Assembly (NCBI RefSeq): GCF_016918565.1
Contig: NZ_JAFFQD010000038.1
Coordinates: 1 to 49,909, forward strand
Source: Desulfogranum marinum
GTDB taxonomy: Bacteria; Desulfobacterota; Desulfobulbia; Desulfobulbales; Desulfobulbaceae
Reading direction: 5' to 3'
DNA: 49,909 nt
The notes under the pieces were generated by a model, which saw nothing but the letters and a program-made list of their open reading frames with translations, was not told the DNA's origin and made no database searches. Shown here one piece after another: positions 8,982 to 17,978 of this stretch (positions are counted from its first letter, which is position 1; every line of letters begins with the position of its first letter). The position numbers were made by a program, and so were the translations under genes.

Positions 8982-9239
8982 ATGGCTGAAAGAAAAAGAA
9001 AAAAAAAGGCCCGCAAACCAATTAGAGCGGAATGCCCAGGCTGTGCTTGCGGCTATGTGGGGCACATGACTGCCGACGAGCTGAAAGAAAGAGCAGCCCA
9101 TGATGATGTGGACCTGGCATGCCCGGCATGCGGCCTCATCCATTTAAGCCGGGAAGAGATAGAAGAGTTGGAGCAGCAACGGGTGGTTGACTCACCACGT
9201 TATCAGGAAATCATAAATGAAGCTGAGGCCGCCCGATAA
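8982..9239 (+). CDS. Small two-CxxC (zinc-ribbon-like) protein of unknown function
   Basis: An 85-residue protein with a basic start (MAERKRKKKARKP) and two cysteine pairs, CPGCACGY near residue 19 and CPACGLIH near 46, which could bind one zinc ion. The C-terminal part is acidic and helical (REEIEELEQQR). A good ribosome binding site (GGAG) lies 8 bases before the ATG. It sits between mvhD and hypF on the same strand, so it may be part of the same transcript. I do not recognise the family; a metal or nucleic-acid binding role is only a guess from the cysteines. Confidence 0.65.
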   Translation: MAERKRKKKARKPIRAECPGCACGYVGHMTADELKERAAHDDVDLACPACGLIHLSREEIEELEQQRVVDSPRYQEIINEAEAAR

Positions 9240-9321
9240 CTGCCGCTGCTTGTTTTTCCCTGCACCGGTTTTGATCCTGCTTCCCAACATTACAAAATAA
9301 CCAGATCTGAAAGAATGGCTC

Positions 9322-11643
9322 ATGCAGACAGCTGATAAAAGCACCCAAACCCTTGCCATTCACATCAACGGTATTGTTCAAGGTGTAGGATTTCGCCCTT
9401 TTGTCTACAAACTGGCCACCTCACTAAAGCTGGCGGGCACTGTTTCCAATGCTGGAGATGGTGTGCATATCATAGCAACGGGGAGCACCTCCAGCCTACT
9501 TGATTTCACCCAAAGAGTGCAGCTGGAAGCACCTCCCATGGCTGACATCAGCTCGATTGCGACCGAGGAGCTAACAGCACCCTGTGACCACAATCAATTT
9601 ATCATTATTGACAGCCGGCACCAGAGTGCGGCCACGGTCCCGATAACCCCGGACATTGCCATCTGCAGTGACTGTCTCCAGGAAATAAGCGCTCCTGAAA
9701 ATCGCCGCTGGGGTTATCCTTTTACAAACTGTACCAACTGTGGTCCACGCTTTACCATTATTGAAAAAATCCCTTATGATCGCCCATACACTTCCATGCG
9801 CCATTTTCCTATGTGCGCCCAATGCGAGCAAGAGTACAATGATCCTCTTGACCGCCGCTTCCACGCGCAACCTAATGCCTGCCCGACCTGCGGGCCGCAA
9901 CTCAGCTGGCACGACCGAAACGGCCTGGAGATAACGACTGAAGACTGCATCGGCTCTGCCGCACAGTCCCTTGCAGAGGGCAGGATTGTTGCCATAAAAG
10001 GATTAGGTGGCTTTCACCTGGCTGCCGACGCAACATCAAATGAAGCTGTAGCCCTTTTGCGTTTAAGAAAAAAGAGGCCTGCAAAACCTTTTGCCATAAT
10101 GGTCAGGAATCAGGAAAAAGCACGGCTTTTCTGCTCCATATCAGACAAGGAAAGCAACCTGCTCACTTCTCCTCAGCACCCAATCGTGCTTCTAGACAAA
10201 AAAAGCAATCATCACCTTGCTGACAACCTCGCCGACGGTCTAGGCATGCTGGGGGTTATGCTTGCCTACACGCCACTCCATGCATTACTCCTTGACCACC
10301 CCGCAGCACCCGATGCATTGGTAATGACAAGCGGTAATGCCACAGATGAACCGATTTGTACCCAAAACCAGGAAGCCCTCCACCGACTGCAGAACTTTGC
10401 TGATTACTTCCTGCTCCATAACCGAAATATTGTCACCAGGGTCGATGACTCTATAGCCAGAGTAATAGGAGGGAAGGCGCGCCTTTTACGTCGTGGACGT
10501 GGCTACACCCCGGTACCTGTTGCGGTTGCACAAACATCCGACATGCTTGCCTGTGGTGCGGAAATGAAAAATACCTTCTGCATCATTCGCAACAATGAAG
10601 CCTACCTCAGTCAACACATAGGGGAGCTTTCCCATCTTGAATGTTTTGATTTTTACACGGAAAGCATCAGCCATCTGCAGACCATCCTCGAATGCACCCC
10701 CCAGAAAGTTGCCTGCGATCTCCATCCTGATTACCCCAGCACTCGCTATGCTAATCGACTCCAAGTGAACTGCACCCCTGTCCAGCACCACCACGCCCAT
10801 ACCGGCGCTGTAATGGCAGAACATGGAATTGAGCAGCCGGTATTGAGTGTAATCCTTGACGGCACCGGATTTGGTGATGATAGTACCATTTTCGGAGGAG
10901 AGATCTACATCGCAGACAGAAAAGGATACCAACGAAAAGGACGTCTTTCCCATCTGCCGTTACCTGGTGGAGATAAAGCCGCCCAGGAGCCTTGGCGGAT
11001 GGCACTTGCCCTGCTGTTTCAGCATTTCGGCCGACAGGGGCTCAACCAGCAGACCTTGCCCCACTGGCTGCAAACAGTGAGTACATATAAACGCGAAGCC
11101 ATCGGCCAAATGCTTGAAAAAGGCATCAACAGCCCCCTCACTTCGAGCTGCGGGCGACTCTTTGATGCTGTTGCGGCATTGACAGGCACCTGCCTGGAAG
11201 CAACCTACGAGGGCGAGGCGGCGATGCTGCTTGAACAACAGGCACAATTATTTGCTACCGAGCAGAGAGCGCAAAACAGGGAGCCGGGCACCGGCTACAG
11301 CCCGGTCCCGGCAAACGCTCAAGACATGGTGATACTTGACAGCCTTCCGCTGGCACAATGGGTACTGGATGATCTCAACCAGAAAGTTTCTCCGCAAGAA
11401 ATAGCTTATCGCTTCCACTGGTGGCTTATCGACGGCATCGGTATGCTGGTTGAAAAAGTTCGCAAAAAGTATAAAATAAATACAATCGTCCTTTGCGGAG
11501 GCTCCATGCAAAATAAAATATTGTTTGAAGGGCTCGACACGACCTTGCGTGAAAAAGAATTTACGGTCTACAGCGGTGAAAAGATTCCTGTCAACGACGG
11601 CGGCATAGCCCTTGGCCAGGCATACATTGCCGGTGCCCCTTGA
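9322..11643 (+). CDS. hypF: Carbamoyltransferase HypF
   Basis: A 773-residue protein with the full HypF order: an acylphosphatase domain (GIVQGVGFRPFVYKL, residues 13-28), paired zinc-finger motifs (CSDC, CTNCGPRF, CAQC, CPTCGPQ, residues about 115-195), a YrdC-like nucleotide domain (residues 200-380, with MTSGNATDEPI), and a C-terminal Kae1-like domain with the metal-binding HHHAH motif near residue 488 and LDGTGFGDD. HypF uses carbamoyl phosphate and ATP to place a carbamoyl group on the C-terminal cysteine of HypE, the first step towards the cyanide ligands of [NiFe]-hydrogenase. Length is normal. It opens the hyp run. Confidence 0.97.
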   Translation: MQTADKSTQTLAIHINGIVQGVGFRPFVYKLATSLKLAGTVSNAGDGVHIIATGSTSSLLDFTQRVQLEAPPMADISSIATEELTAPCDHNQFIIIDSRHQSAATVPITPDIAICSDCLQEISAPENRRWGYPFTNCTNCGPRFTIIEKIPYDRPYTSMRHFPMCAQCEQEYNDPLDRRFHAQPNACPTCGPQLSWHDRNGLEITTEDCIGSAAQSLAEGRIVAIKGLGGFHLAADATSNEAVALLRLRKKRPAKPFAIMVRNQEKARLFCSISDKESNLLTSPQHPIVLLDKKSNHHLADNLADGLGMLGVMLAYTPLHALLLDHPAAPDALVMTSGNATDEPICTQNQEALHRLQNFADYFLLHNRNIVTRVDDSIARVIGGKARLLRRGRGYTPVPVAVAQTSDMLACGAEMKNTFCIIRNNEAYLSQHIGELSHLECFDFYTESISHLQTILECTPQKVACDLHPDYPSTRYANRLQVNCTPVQHHHAHTGAVMAEHGIEQPVLSVILDGTGFGDDSTIFGGEIYIADRKGYQRKGRLSHLPLPGGDKAAQEPWRMALALLFQHFGRQGLNQQTLPHWLQTVSTYKREAIGQMLEKGINSPLTSSCGRLFDAVAALTGTCLEATYEGEAAMLLEQQAQLFATEQRAQNREPGTGYSPVPANAQDMVILDSLPLAQWVLDDLNQKVSPQEIAYRFHWWLIDGIGMLVEKVRKKYKINTIVLCGGSMQNKILFEGLDTTLREKEFTVYSGEKIPVNDGGIALGQAYIAGAP

Positions 11644-11762
11644 GCAGAAAAGCTTGCGAAACCGGCAGTGCCGCTCTCTGCCCGAATTGCTCATGAGAAA
11701 CCCTGGCTAGACAGTCCAACGCAGACGGAACGATTAAAAACCATGAGGAAGGAGTAAAAACA

Positions 11763-12041
11763 ATGTGCCTAGCTATACCGATGCAAGTCGTAGAACTCAA
11801 AGGGAAAGAGGATGATTTTCTCGATCCCCTTGTGGCCCTGGTGAATGCAGATGGCATTCAAAAAGAGATCCGCCTGGAAATGGCTGATCGCCCACCAAAG
11901 ATAGGTGAATATGTGATCATCCATGCCGGATTCGCTATCCATACCCTCACTGAACAAGAGGCACAGGTCAATCTCGACCTGATGCGCCAGATGGCAGAAG
12001 GCCTTGAGAGAGAAGGACGACTTCCCGGACCAGCCTCATGA
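11763..12041 (+). CDS. hypC: Hydrogenase maturation chaperone HypC
   Basis: A 92-residue protein starting MCLAIPMQVVEL, the HypC signature. The cysteine at position 2 is needed to carry the Fe(CN)2CO group and to bind the hydrogenase large subunit precursor. HypC works with HypD. A strong ribosome binding site (AGGAG) is 8 bases before the ATG, and the stop overlaps the hypD start (ATGA). The 120-base gap after hypF holds no other gene. Confidence 0.96.
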   Translation: MCLAIPMQVVELKGKEDDFLDPLVALVNADGIQKEIRLEMADRPPKIGEYVIIHAGFAIHTLTEQEAQVNLDLMRQMAEGLEREGRLPGPAS

Positions 12042-13126
12042 AATGCGCTGACGAGTTCAGAAGCCGGGATATAACAGGGCCACTGCTTGCAGAACTCAAC
12101 AACTGCCTGTCCAGGCCAGTAAGAATTATGGAGGTGTGCGGCACTCACACCATGTCGATTTTCAGGCACGGCATTCGCTCTCTGCTGCCCGAAGGGATCA
12201 CCTTGCTTTCCGGTCCGGGATGTCCGGTCTGTGTCACCCCGGCAAGCCATATTGACGCCTTTATTCGGGCTGCAGAGCTACCGGATGTGATAGTTGCCAC
12301 TTTTGGCGACCTTATAAGGGTCCCGGGAAGTAAAAATTCTCTTGCTGCTGCGCGTGCAGAAGGCGCCAGAGTCGAGATAGTGTATTCTCCCATGGATGCC
12401 CTGGAACTGGCTCGCAAAGAAAACAACAAAAAAATAGTTTTTCCGGCGATCGGGTTTGAAACCACAGTTCCAACCATAGCGGCGACAATCCTGGCGGCAG
12501 AACAACAGCAAATAGATAACTTTTTTATTATCAGTGCCGGCAAAACCATGCCTCAGCCCTTGGAACTGCTCATGTCGGATCCGGAACTGGAAGTTGATGG
12601 ACTCCTTTGTCCCGGCCACGTCAGCGCGATCATCGGCGCCAATGCATACCTGCCGCTTGCAGAAAAATATAGCTTAAGCTGCGCAGTAGCCGGTTTTGAA
12701 CCGGCCGACATACTCGCCGGGCTCCTCAGTATCATCAAGCAAATAGAGAATGGCCAACCGCAGGTTGATAACTGTTACACCCGCGTTGTATCCGATCAGG
12801 GAAACATCAAAGCCCAGGGACTCATCAACAGGGTTTTTACCCCTGAGGACAGCGAGTGGCGCGGCCTGGGTCTTATTCCGGGAAGTGGCTTGAAATTACA
12901 AGAAGAATTTGCCGGATTCGATGCACTCAAGGAACTCGCCATCCCCATTGAAGCGACAGAAGATCCTAAAGGCTGCAAATGTGGAGATATCCTGAAGGGA
13001 CTGATATTGCCGCCCGACTGCCCTCTCTATGGGAAACGTTGCACTCCTCTTCATCCTGTTGGTCCCTGCATGGTCTCCAACGAAGGAACCTGTGCAGCTT
13101 ATCATCGATACAGTGAAAAAAGGTAA
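12038..13126 (+). CDS. hypD: Hydrogenase maturation Fe-S protein HypD
   Basis: A 362-residue protein of normal length. It shows MEVCGTHTMSIFRHG near residue 31, the GPGCPVCVTP active-site cysteines near 61, GFETTVPT, and the C-terminal cysteines of the 4Fe-4S cluster (KCGDIL, CTPLHPVGPCMVSNEGTC). HypD is the scaffold where iron receives cyanide and carbonyl ligands, together with HypC and HypE. The start overlaps the hypC stop. Confidence 0.97.
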   Translation: MKCADEFRSRDITGPLLAELNNCLSRPVRIMEVCGTHTMSIFRHGIRSLLPEGITLLSGPGCPVCVTPASHIDAFIRAAELPDVIVATFGDLIRVPGSKNSLAAARAEGARVEIVYSPMDALELARKENNKKIVFPAIGFETTVPTIAATILAAEQQQIDNFFIISAGKTMPQPLELLMSDPELEVDGLLCPGHVSAIIGANAYLPLAEKYSLSCAVAGFEPADILAGLLSIIKQIENGQPQVDNCYTRVVSDQGNIKAQGLINRVFTPEDSEWRGLGLIPGSGLKLQEEFAGFDALKELAIPIEATEDPKGCKCGDILKGLILPPDCPLYGKRCTPLHPVGPCMVSNEGTCAAYHRYSEKR

Positions 13127-13145
13127 CTCGAGCAAAACGAAATCT

Positions 13146-14165
13146 ATGCGAACAAAAACAACAGTAAGCCTTGACCACGGAAGCGGAGGCCTTGCCAGCC
13201 AGAACCTGATCAGCAACCTGTTCCTGAAGTACCTTACAAGCCCGGCCCTGCATGAACTTGAGGACTGTGCTGTTCTTGATGAGCATCATGGCAAGATCGC
13301 CATGACCACAGACAGCTATGTAGTTGACCCGCTTTTTTTCCCTGGGGGCAACATTGGCGAGCTGGCAATCAACGGCACCATAAACGACCTGGCAATGCGC
13401 GGGGCGCGTCCTGTAGCACTGAGCCTGGGCTTGATCATTGAAGAAGGTTTTTCCATGGAAAGCCTGGAGCAGATCATCCAATCTGTTGCCGAAGCTTCCA
13501 ATGCTGCAAATGTAGCCGTCGTGACCGGAGACACAAAAGTGGTTCCTAAAGGCAAAGCTGATGGAATATTCATTAACACCAGCGGTGTGGGAATCGTCTC
13601 CCATCGCTGCAATATTTCAGGCACCCAGGCCAAATGGGGGGATACCGTTATCATTTCCGGATCCATTGCCGATCATGGTATTACTATAATGAGCAGCCAG
13701 GCCGGGATAGCAATCGGCGGCGATATTAAAAGTGACACCCAATCGCTCCACGATCTAGTTGCAGCAATCCTTGAAGAGGCACCATGCGCGACCCACGTGA
13801 TGCGCGACCCGACGAGGGGCGGGGTTGCCACAACCCTGTGCGAGATAGCGTCTGCATCAAAAGTGGAAATCACTCTTGAGCAAGATCAGCTCCCGATCAA
13901 GGCATCGGTCAACGCGGCATGTGAGCTCATCGGCCTAGATCCTCTCTATCTGGCCAATGAAGGGAAATGCCTGGTCATTTGCGATTCTGCTCAAGCAGAG
14001 AAAATACTGCAGACTATGCGCCAATTCCCACAAGGCAGAGAAGCTGCGATCATAGGGTCTGTTACCGGCAAAGCTGAACAAGGTAGAGTAACCCTGACCA
14101 CCACCATAGGCGGCAAACGACTGCTTGAACCCCTTACCGGCGAGCCACTTCCACGAATATGCTGA
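13146..14165 (+). CDS. hypE: Hydrogenase maturation protein HypE
   Basis: A 339-residue PurM-like ATPase. HypE dehydrates the thiocarboxamide on its last cysteine to thiocyanate, and this protein ends in PRIC as expected. Other signs are DHGSGGLASQNLI near the start, DGIFINTSGVG, and MRDPTRGGVATTLCE. The frame extends upstream into hypD; I chose the ATG at 13146 (MRTKTTVSLDHGSGG) because it gives the usual HypE N-terminus. An in-frame GTG at 13113 is possible. It lies 19 bases after hypD. Confidence 0.95.
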   Translation: MRTKTTVSLDHGSGGLASQNLISNLFLKYLTSPALHELEDCAVLDEHHGKIAMTTDSYVVDPLFFPGGNIGELAINGTINDLAMRGARPVALSLGLIIEEGFSMESLEQIIQSVAEASNAANVAVVTGDTKVVPKGKADGIFINTSGVGIVSHRCNISGTQAKWGDTVIISGSIADHGITIMSSQAGIAIGGDIKSDTQSLHDLVAAILEEAPCATHVMRDPTRGGVATTLCEIASASKVEITLEQDQLPIKASVNAACELIGLDPLYLANEGKCLVICDSAQAEKILQTMRQFPQGREAAIIGSVTGKAEQGRVTLTTTIGGKRLLEPLTGEPLPRIC

Positions 14166-14198
14166 TTTTAGCTTTTAACAGACACCAATCACCACACC

Positions 14199-14585
14199 AT
14201 GCATGAACTTTCTCTTGCCCAAAATCTGCTTGACCAGCTGCTGCAGCTGTCGAAGCAGCATGATGCGAAAATCGTAACCAAGGCAACAGTCATCATCGGT
14301 CCCTTTTCAGGCATTGTGGTAGAATCCTTTGCCTTTGGCTTTAATGCCATAAAACAGGATCACCCACCTACGGCTACTGCAGATCTCATACTGGAGACAC
14401 CTGCACCTGAATATATTTGTCTTGACTGCAATACCATTAACACCGGCGATGCAGGAACGACCAATGAACACCCAAAAGCAGTTTACGAAACCATCAACGA
14501 CAAGCTCTGCTCTGCATGCGGATCATCCCGTCTTTCGCCCAGTGGAGGCACCGAGCTTATATTAAAACAACTTGAAATGGAGTAA
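14199..14585 (+). CDS. hypA: Hydrogenase nickel insertion protein HypA
   Basis: A 128-residue protein starting MHELSLAQNLL; His2 is the nickel ligand in this family. The zinc-binding cysteines appear as CLDCN near residue 69 and CSACGSS near 108. HypA delivers nickel to the hydrogenase large subunit with HypB. Between the zinc-site pairs there is a longer loop than usual (INTGDAGTTNEHPKAVYET), giving a slightly long HypA. Ribosome binding is weak. Its 3' end supplies the ribosome binding site for hypB (ATGGAGTAA). Confidence 0.94.
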   Translation: MHELSLAQNLLDQLLQLSKQHDAKIVTKATVIIGPFSGIVVESFAFGFNAIKQDHPPTATADLILETPAPEYICLDCNTINTGDAGTTNEHPKAVYETINDKLCSACGSSRLSPSGGTELILKQLEME

Positions 14586-14590
14586 TTACG

Positions 14591-15301
14591 ATGTGCGATG
14601 TATGCGGCTGCCAACTACATGACCACCATCATTCCGACAGTAAAATTGTTGAAGTCAACCAAAGCCTGTTGGAAGCAAACCAAAAGCAGGCAGCATCCAA
14701 TAAAACCCACATTGAAAAAATGGGCGCCATAGCTATCAACCTTATTTCCAGCCCCGGGTCAGGGAAAACGACCCTGCTGGAACGTACCATTGATGAGCTG
14801 GGTGACAGTGTGAAAATAGGTGTAATCGAGGGTGACATTGAAACAGAGCGCGATGCTGACAGAATTCGGGCTAAAGGTGTCCCTGCCGTTCAGTTAACCA
14901 CCGGTGGAGCCTGTCATCTGGACGCCCCCATGGTACACGGCGGCCTCCACGTTCTGGAACATTTTGGCAAAGGAAAGGGATTTGACATTATTTTTATTGA
15001 AAATGTGGGTAACCTGGTCTGCCCGGCCACCTTTGACCTGGGCGAACACCACCGAGCCATTCTTCTCTCTGTCCCCGAAGGATCAGACAAGCCGGTTAAA
15101 TACCCGACTACGTTTAAAGGAGCAGACCTCTTTATGATCACCAAGACCGACCTGCTTCAACATTTTGATTTTGACATTGAGGAGGCGAAAAGCGAAGCCT
15201 TAAAAATTCAGCCGGACCTGGACATACTTTGTTTTTCTTCGACAACCGGCGAAGGTTTTGACCAATGGATTACTTACCTGAAAAACCTGCTTTCTGCATA
15301 G
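14591..15301 (+). CDS. hypB: Hydrogenase nickel incorporation GTPase HypB
   Basis: A 236-residue GTPase. The N-terminus has CDVCGC and a short histidine stretch (HDHHH), both metal-binding. The GTPase core shows the P-loop SSPGSGKTTLLE near residue 53, EGDIETERDADRI, TGGACHLDA, NVGNLVCPATFDLGEH and TKTDL. HypB hydrolyses GTP to drive nickel transfer to the hydrogenase with HypA. It ends the hyp run and is followed by a strong terminator. Confidence 0.97.
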   Translation: MCDVCGCQLHDHHHSDSKIVEVNQSLLEANQKQAASNKTHIEKMGAIAINLISSPGSGKTTLLERTIDELGDSVKIGVIEGDIETERDADRIRAKGVPAVQLTTGGACHLDAPMVHGGLHVLEHFGKGKGFDIIFIENVGNLVCPATFDLGEHHRAILLSVPEGSDKPVKYPTTFKGADLFMITKTDLLQHFDFDIEEAKSEALKIQPDLDILCFSSTTGEGFDQWITYLKNLLSA

Positions 15302-15316
15302 CAGTATCCTCGCTTC

Positions 15317-15360
15317 AACAGATGGTCGCAGAGAATCTCCCCGATCCTCGACCATCTGTT
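15317..15360 (+). terminator. Hairpin between hypB and the convergent DUF2284 gene
   Basis: AACAGATGGTCG (15317-15328) is a perfect inverted repeat of 15349-15360, a 12-bp stem with a 20-base loop. It lies between two convergent genes and touches the stop codon of the minus-strand gene, so it probably ends transcription from both sides. There is only a short T-run after it. Confidence 0.65.
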
Positions 15361-15968
15361 TATCTTGTCAAGACCATTCCCAGCATCAATGCCATCTCAA
15401 CATCCCTTCCCCCTTCATAGCTCTGCCAACAGAGTTCCCAGCCAAGTGTTGTACATAGGGCGCTCACATTAACCCCTAATCCGGAAACCGAAGACCTTGC
15501 CCTGTCTGGAAACCGACAAGGCTGATCGGCCTGCAACACCCTGCATGCTTGGTCATCAGGACAAAACAGTTCCTTGCACGACCCTGCGGCTATCCCCTGT
15601 GCCTGAGAAAAACCAAAGGAAACTGCAGCTAACTCTGTTGCAGCTGCAATCTCATGAATATCTTTCGCCACCTCCACTCGACCGTTGCCTGCAAGCATAT
15701 CAGCAGCCACATCCCTGGTAAAAACCAATACCCATTCATATCTATTAAGGACTGAGCGAAAACTACTCGGCGACATAACATGCGGCGGGCATCCAGGTGC
15801 ACGGCCATAACTTGGACAACGGGGGGACGATTGACACATGGAAGCAAATCGTTCCTCCACAACCACTTTGGACGAAGGCAGCCAGAGGGCCCTGCTTGCC
15901 CCACGTTCAATCGAAAAATCCAACAGTTTCTGTCTTTGGTTTACCGCTTGAAGCACCTTCACCTTCAC
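15360..15968 (-). CDS. DUF2284 family predicted metal-binding protein
   Basis: A 202-residue protein with the DUF2284 cysteine pattern: CQSSPRCPSYGRAPGCPPH near residues 49-67, then CKELFCPDDQACRVL, CRFPDRARSSVSGLGVNV and a C-terminal CTTLGW. The cysteines suggest a metal or Fe-S site. No reaction is known for the family. The frame starts with GTG at 15968 (MKVKVLQ); no in-frame ATG gives a better start. It converges on hypB and appears to be alone on its strand here. Confidence 0.8.
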   Translation of the reverse strand: MKVKVLQAVNQRQKLLDFSIERGASRALWLPSSKVVVEERFASMCQSSPRCPSYGRAPGCPPHVMSPSSFRSVLNRYEWVLVFTRDVAADMLAGNGRVEVAKDIHEIAAATELAAVSFGFSQAQGIAAGSCKELFCPDDQACRVLQADQPCRFPDRARSSVSGLGVNVSALCTTLGWELCWQSYEGGRDVEMALMLGMVLTR

Positions 15969-16592
15969 CCCACATTACCAATAAATACTGGTACCTAGCA
16001 GACAACCCCAGGCATTCTACTCAGACCTGCACCGTCTGCTCATCACACAAAAAGAACAAAAGAGGCAAATTTAACTATGCAAACTGTGCATAGTATGCTA
16101 AATAAATAATCAACAGACGCACACATCGATATTCTTCCTGTAACTCCCAGTTACAATCGATAGCGTATGAAATTCGGCTTAGTTACCAGAGCAGGACGAT
16201 ACCTTTTGGATTACAGCTGTTGTATACCTGTGACGCTCTTTCCAGAAATATCACTCAAAACTCCTTACACCCCTTTTCCTGCTCTGGTAGTTAACCGATT
16301 TTTATCCGACCTTCTTCCTTGCGCTTCAAGCTCGACCTCATAATCCCTCTAAATTACGCCAATCTTACCTGACAAGAAAACATTCAGCCAATATTAATAC
16401 TAATGTCCCTTGAGCACCTTGTCATTTCCCGAAAAAATTCGTGATTCATATCGATGCTGTTAAAAGGAATCAGATATACAATGAACTAAATGCTCACCCA
16501 AGGCCAGTCCAGGCGGTGCCATCTTCTTTAGTGTTTTGGTAGCAAAAATAGATAACGCAGACCTTGCCGACATTGGTCATGGGTCGCGTGTG
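15969..16592 (+). other. Non-coding region between DUF2284 and leukocidin-like genes
   Basis: About 620 bases with no credible gene. It contains a hairpin (TGTAAC/GTTACA, 16139-16155) enclosed by two ATCGAT copies and the inverted-repeat element at 16170-16302. The rest shows no recognisable feature. Short open frames lack ribosome binding sites. Confidence 0.5.
16170..16302. repeat. Inverted-repeat element (about 133 bp)
   Basis: The left end (16170-16196) and the right end (16277-16302) are near-perfect inverted repeats: a 13-bp perfect core, TACCAGAGCAGGA at 16184-16196 against its complement at 16277-16289, extends outwards to AAATTCGG/AAAATCGG with a one-base offset and one mismatch pair. 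The inner 80 bases carry no gene. This looks like a small non-autonomous mobile element or a long stem-loop. Confidence 0.6.
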
Positions 16593-17978
16593 CTATGGAT
16601 GCCGCACCATTCCCAGGTTTAGATCCATAAATTGCCACATGCCGTCAGCTTGATATCGAACATGATTACTATATTTCCAGATACTGTGGGCGGATTCATA
16701 GAGCTGTGCGGTACCCTGCCCTATATAAAAAATAAAGCGCTGAGACCCAACAGCATCAGCCGGCGCCTGATACACCGACTCGTTCTGTAAGAACATCGTG
16801 GATTTGGATAACGGGACAACGTTCTCCACGCGCCCCTGCTTAAAAAAGGGCTGATAGAACAAAGACTTCCAATCATCCGTAAGTTTCGAGTATTCATACT
16901 TCCACTTGCTGACTGCAGCGTTGGACTCATTCTTTACGCGAAAATCTGCTATTTCGGTTGAAATGCTGTTCGACTCAGAGTACGAGGCGGATAGTTCAGC
17001 CGTCATCTCAGGGGTCTTCGCGACCTTGCCTCCCACTTTACCGCCGATACTCCACCCGGTTGTCTTGGTGTAGGTAGAAGTATTGTTGGGCGTCTCTGGT
17101 GATATCGCTCTTCGGGTCCAGCCATTGGGTAGAGTGATCGAATTGATATCCCAGGTATATGACCCTCCGGGATAAAGCATCACCAAGCCATGTGCTGTGA
17201 AATAGGCTCTGTTTTGAATCCCGTCGGCTGCCATTTTGGTCACACCAACTGCCGTGCCACGAGACGTAATCTTAATTATTTTTGACCTTACCGGCTCCAC
17301 AACCGCTGCCAACTCGATATCGAAAGCACCGAAAATTGTATTGGTACCCTTAGGGTTACTCGCCGGGTGCCACGTTTTTTGGGCAAAAATAACCGTGCCG
17401 CTAGCCTGTGATGCATTGATATTGCTCACTTGAACGTGCTCCTCACGCGCTAAGCTGGTACGGAAATTGAGCCCATCAATTGCCTTGGCAACCATCTGAG
17501 ATTCTGAAAGCCGATCCTCCACAATTTCTTCACGATCCTCCCGCTGATCTGCCTCCGGTTCCTCCGGCTCCGGTCGCTGCCCGCTTGCCATTGCGAGAGC
17601 TTGACTCGGCGACACACCGGTATCGATCATATCCGGCTCAGGCTCAGGCATTGGCCCGTCCTGTTCGCCAAAAACGATAATGTCCTGCGCGCGCCCCGCA
17701 TCCCTGGCTTTTAAAACGGCTGTCACCCCATCGACACCGAACAAAGCAAACTCAGCCATTGTCTCGCTCTTCGTATTCCTGAACACAACAGAGGCCTGAT
17801 TATTGATTCCAGTGCCAATGACCTCCCTATATTCCTTCGATATTTCCTCACTGAGATCTGCAACAATTACCGACTCCTCTCCGGCGTGTTTTGGTGTCAC
17901 TTCCGACGCAATTGTGAGATCCATTTTTTTGGCAAGTTCTCGAGCGAAATTATCGTCTTTTCCCAAATTAATTATCAT
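16593..17978 (-). CDS. Leukocidin/hemolysin-like beta-pore protein without signal peptide
   Basis: A 461-residue protein. Residues 1-105 form an unrecognised N-terminal part with no signal peptide. Residues about 108-160 are a proline/glutamate-rich acidic linker (PEPEPD, RPEPEEPEADQREDREE). Residues about 180-460 resemble the leukocidin/hemolysin beta-barrel toxin fold: an initial beta-rich part, then the serine/tyrosine-rich segment TAELSASYSESNSISTE with glycine repeats before it (GWSIGGKVGGKV), which resembles the stem region, and an aromatic-rich C-terminus. I chose the ATG at 17978, 7 bases after GAGGAG, over a TTG two codons upstream. It stands alone, flanked by repeat-rich DNA. The fold call is by motif resemblance only; a non-toxic beta-sandwich protein is possible. 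Confidence 0.55.
   Translation of the reverse strand: MIINLGKDDNFARELAKKMDLTIASEVTPKHAGEESVIVADLSEEISKEYREVIGTGINNQASVVFRNTKSETMAEFALFGVDGVTAVLKARDAGRAQDIIVFGEQDGPMPEPEPDMIDTGVSPSQALAMASGQRPEPEEPEADQREDREEIVEDRLSESQMVAKAIDGLNFRTSLAREEHVQVSNINASQASGTVIFAQKTWHPASNPKGTNTIFGAFDIELAAVVEPVRSKIIKITSRGTAVGVTKMAADGIQNRAYFTAHGLVMLYPGGSYTWDINSITLPNGWTRRAISPETPNNTSTYTKTTGWSIGGKVGGKVAKTPEMTAELSASYSESNSISTEIADFRVKNESNAAVSKWKYEYSKLTDDWKSLFYQPFFKQGRVENVVPLSKSTMFLQNESVYQAPADAVGSQRFIFYIGQGTAQLYESAHSIWKYSNHVRYQADGMWQFMDLNLGMVRHP

Noticed and set aside
12966..13604. Open frame opposite hypD/hypE
   Set aside because: It is a shadow of two certain hyp genes.
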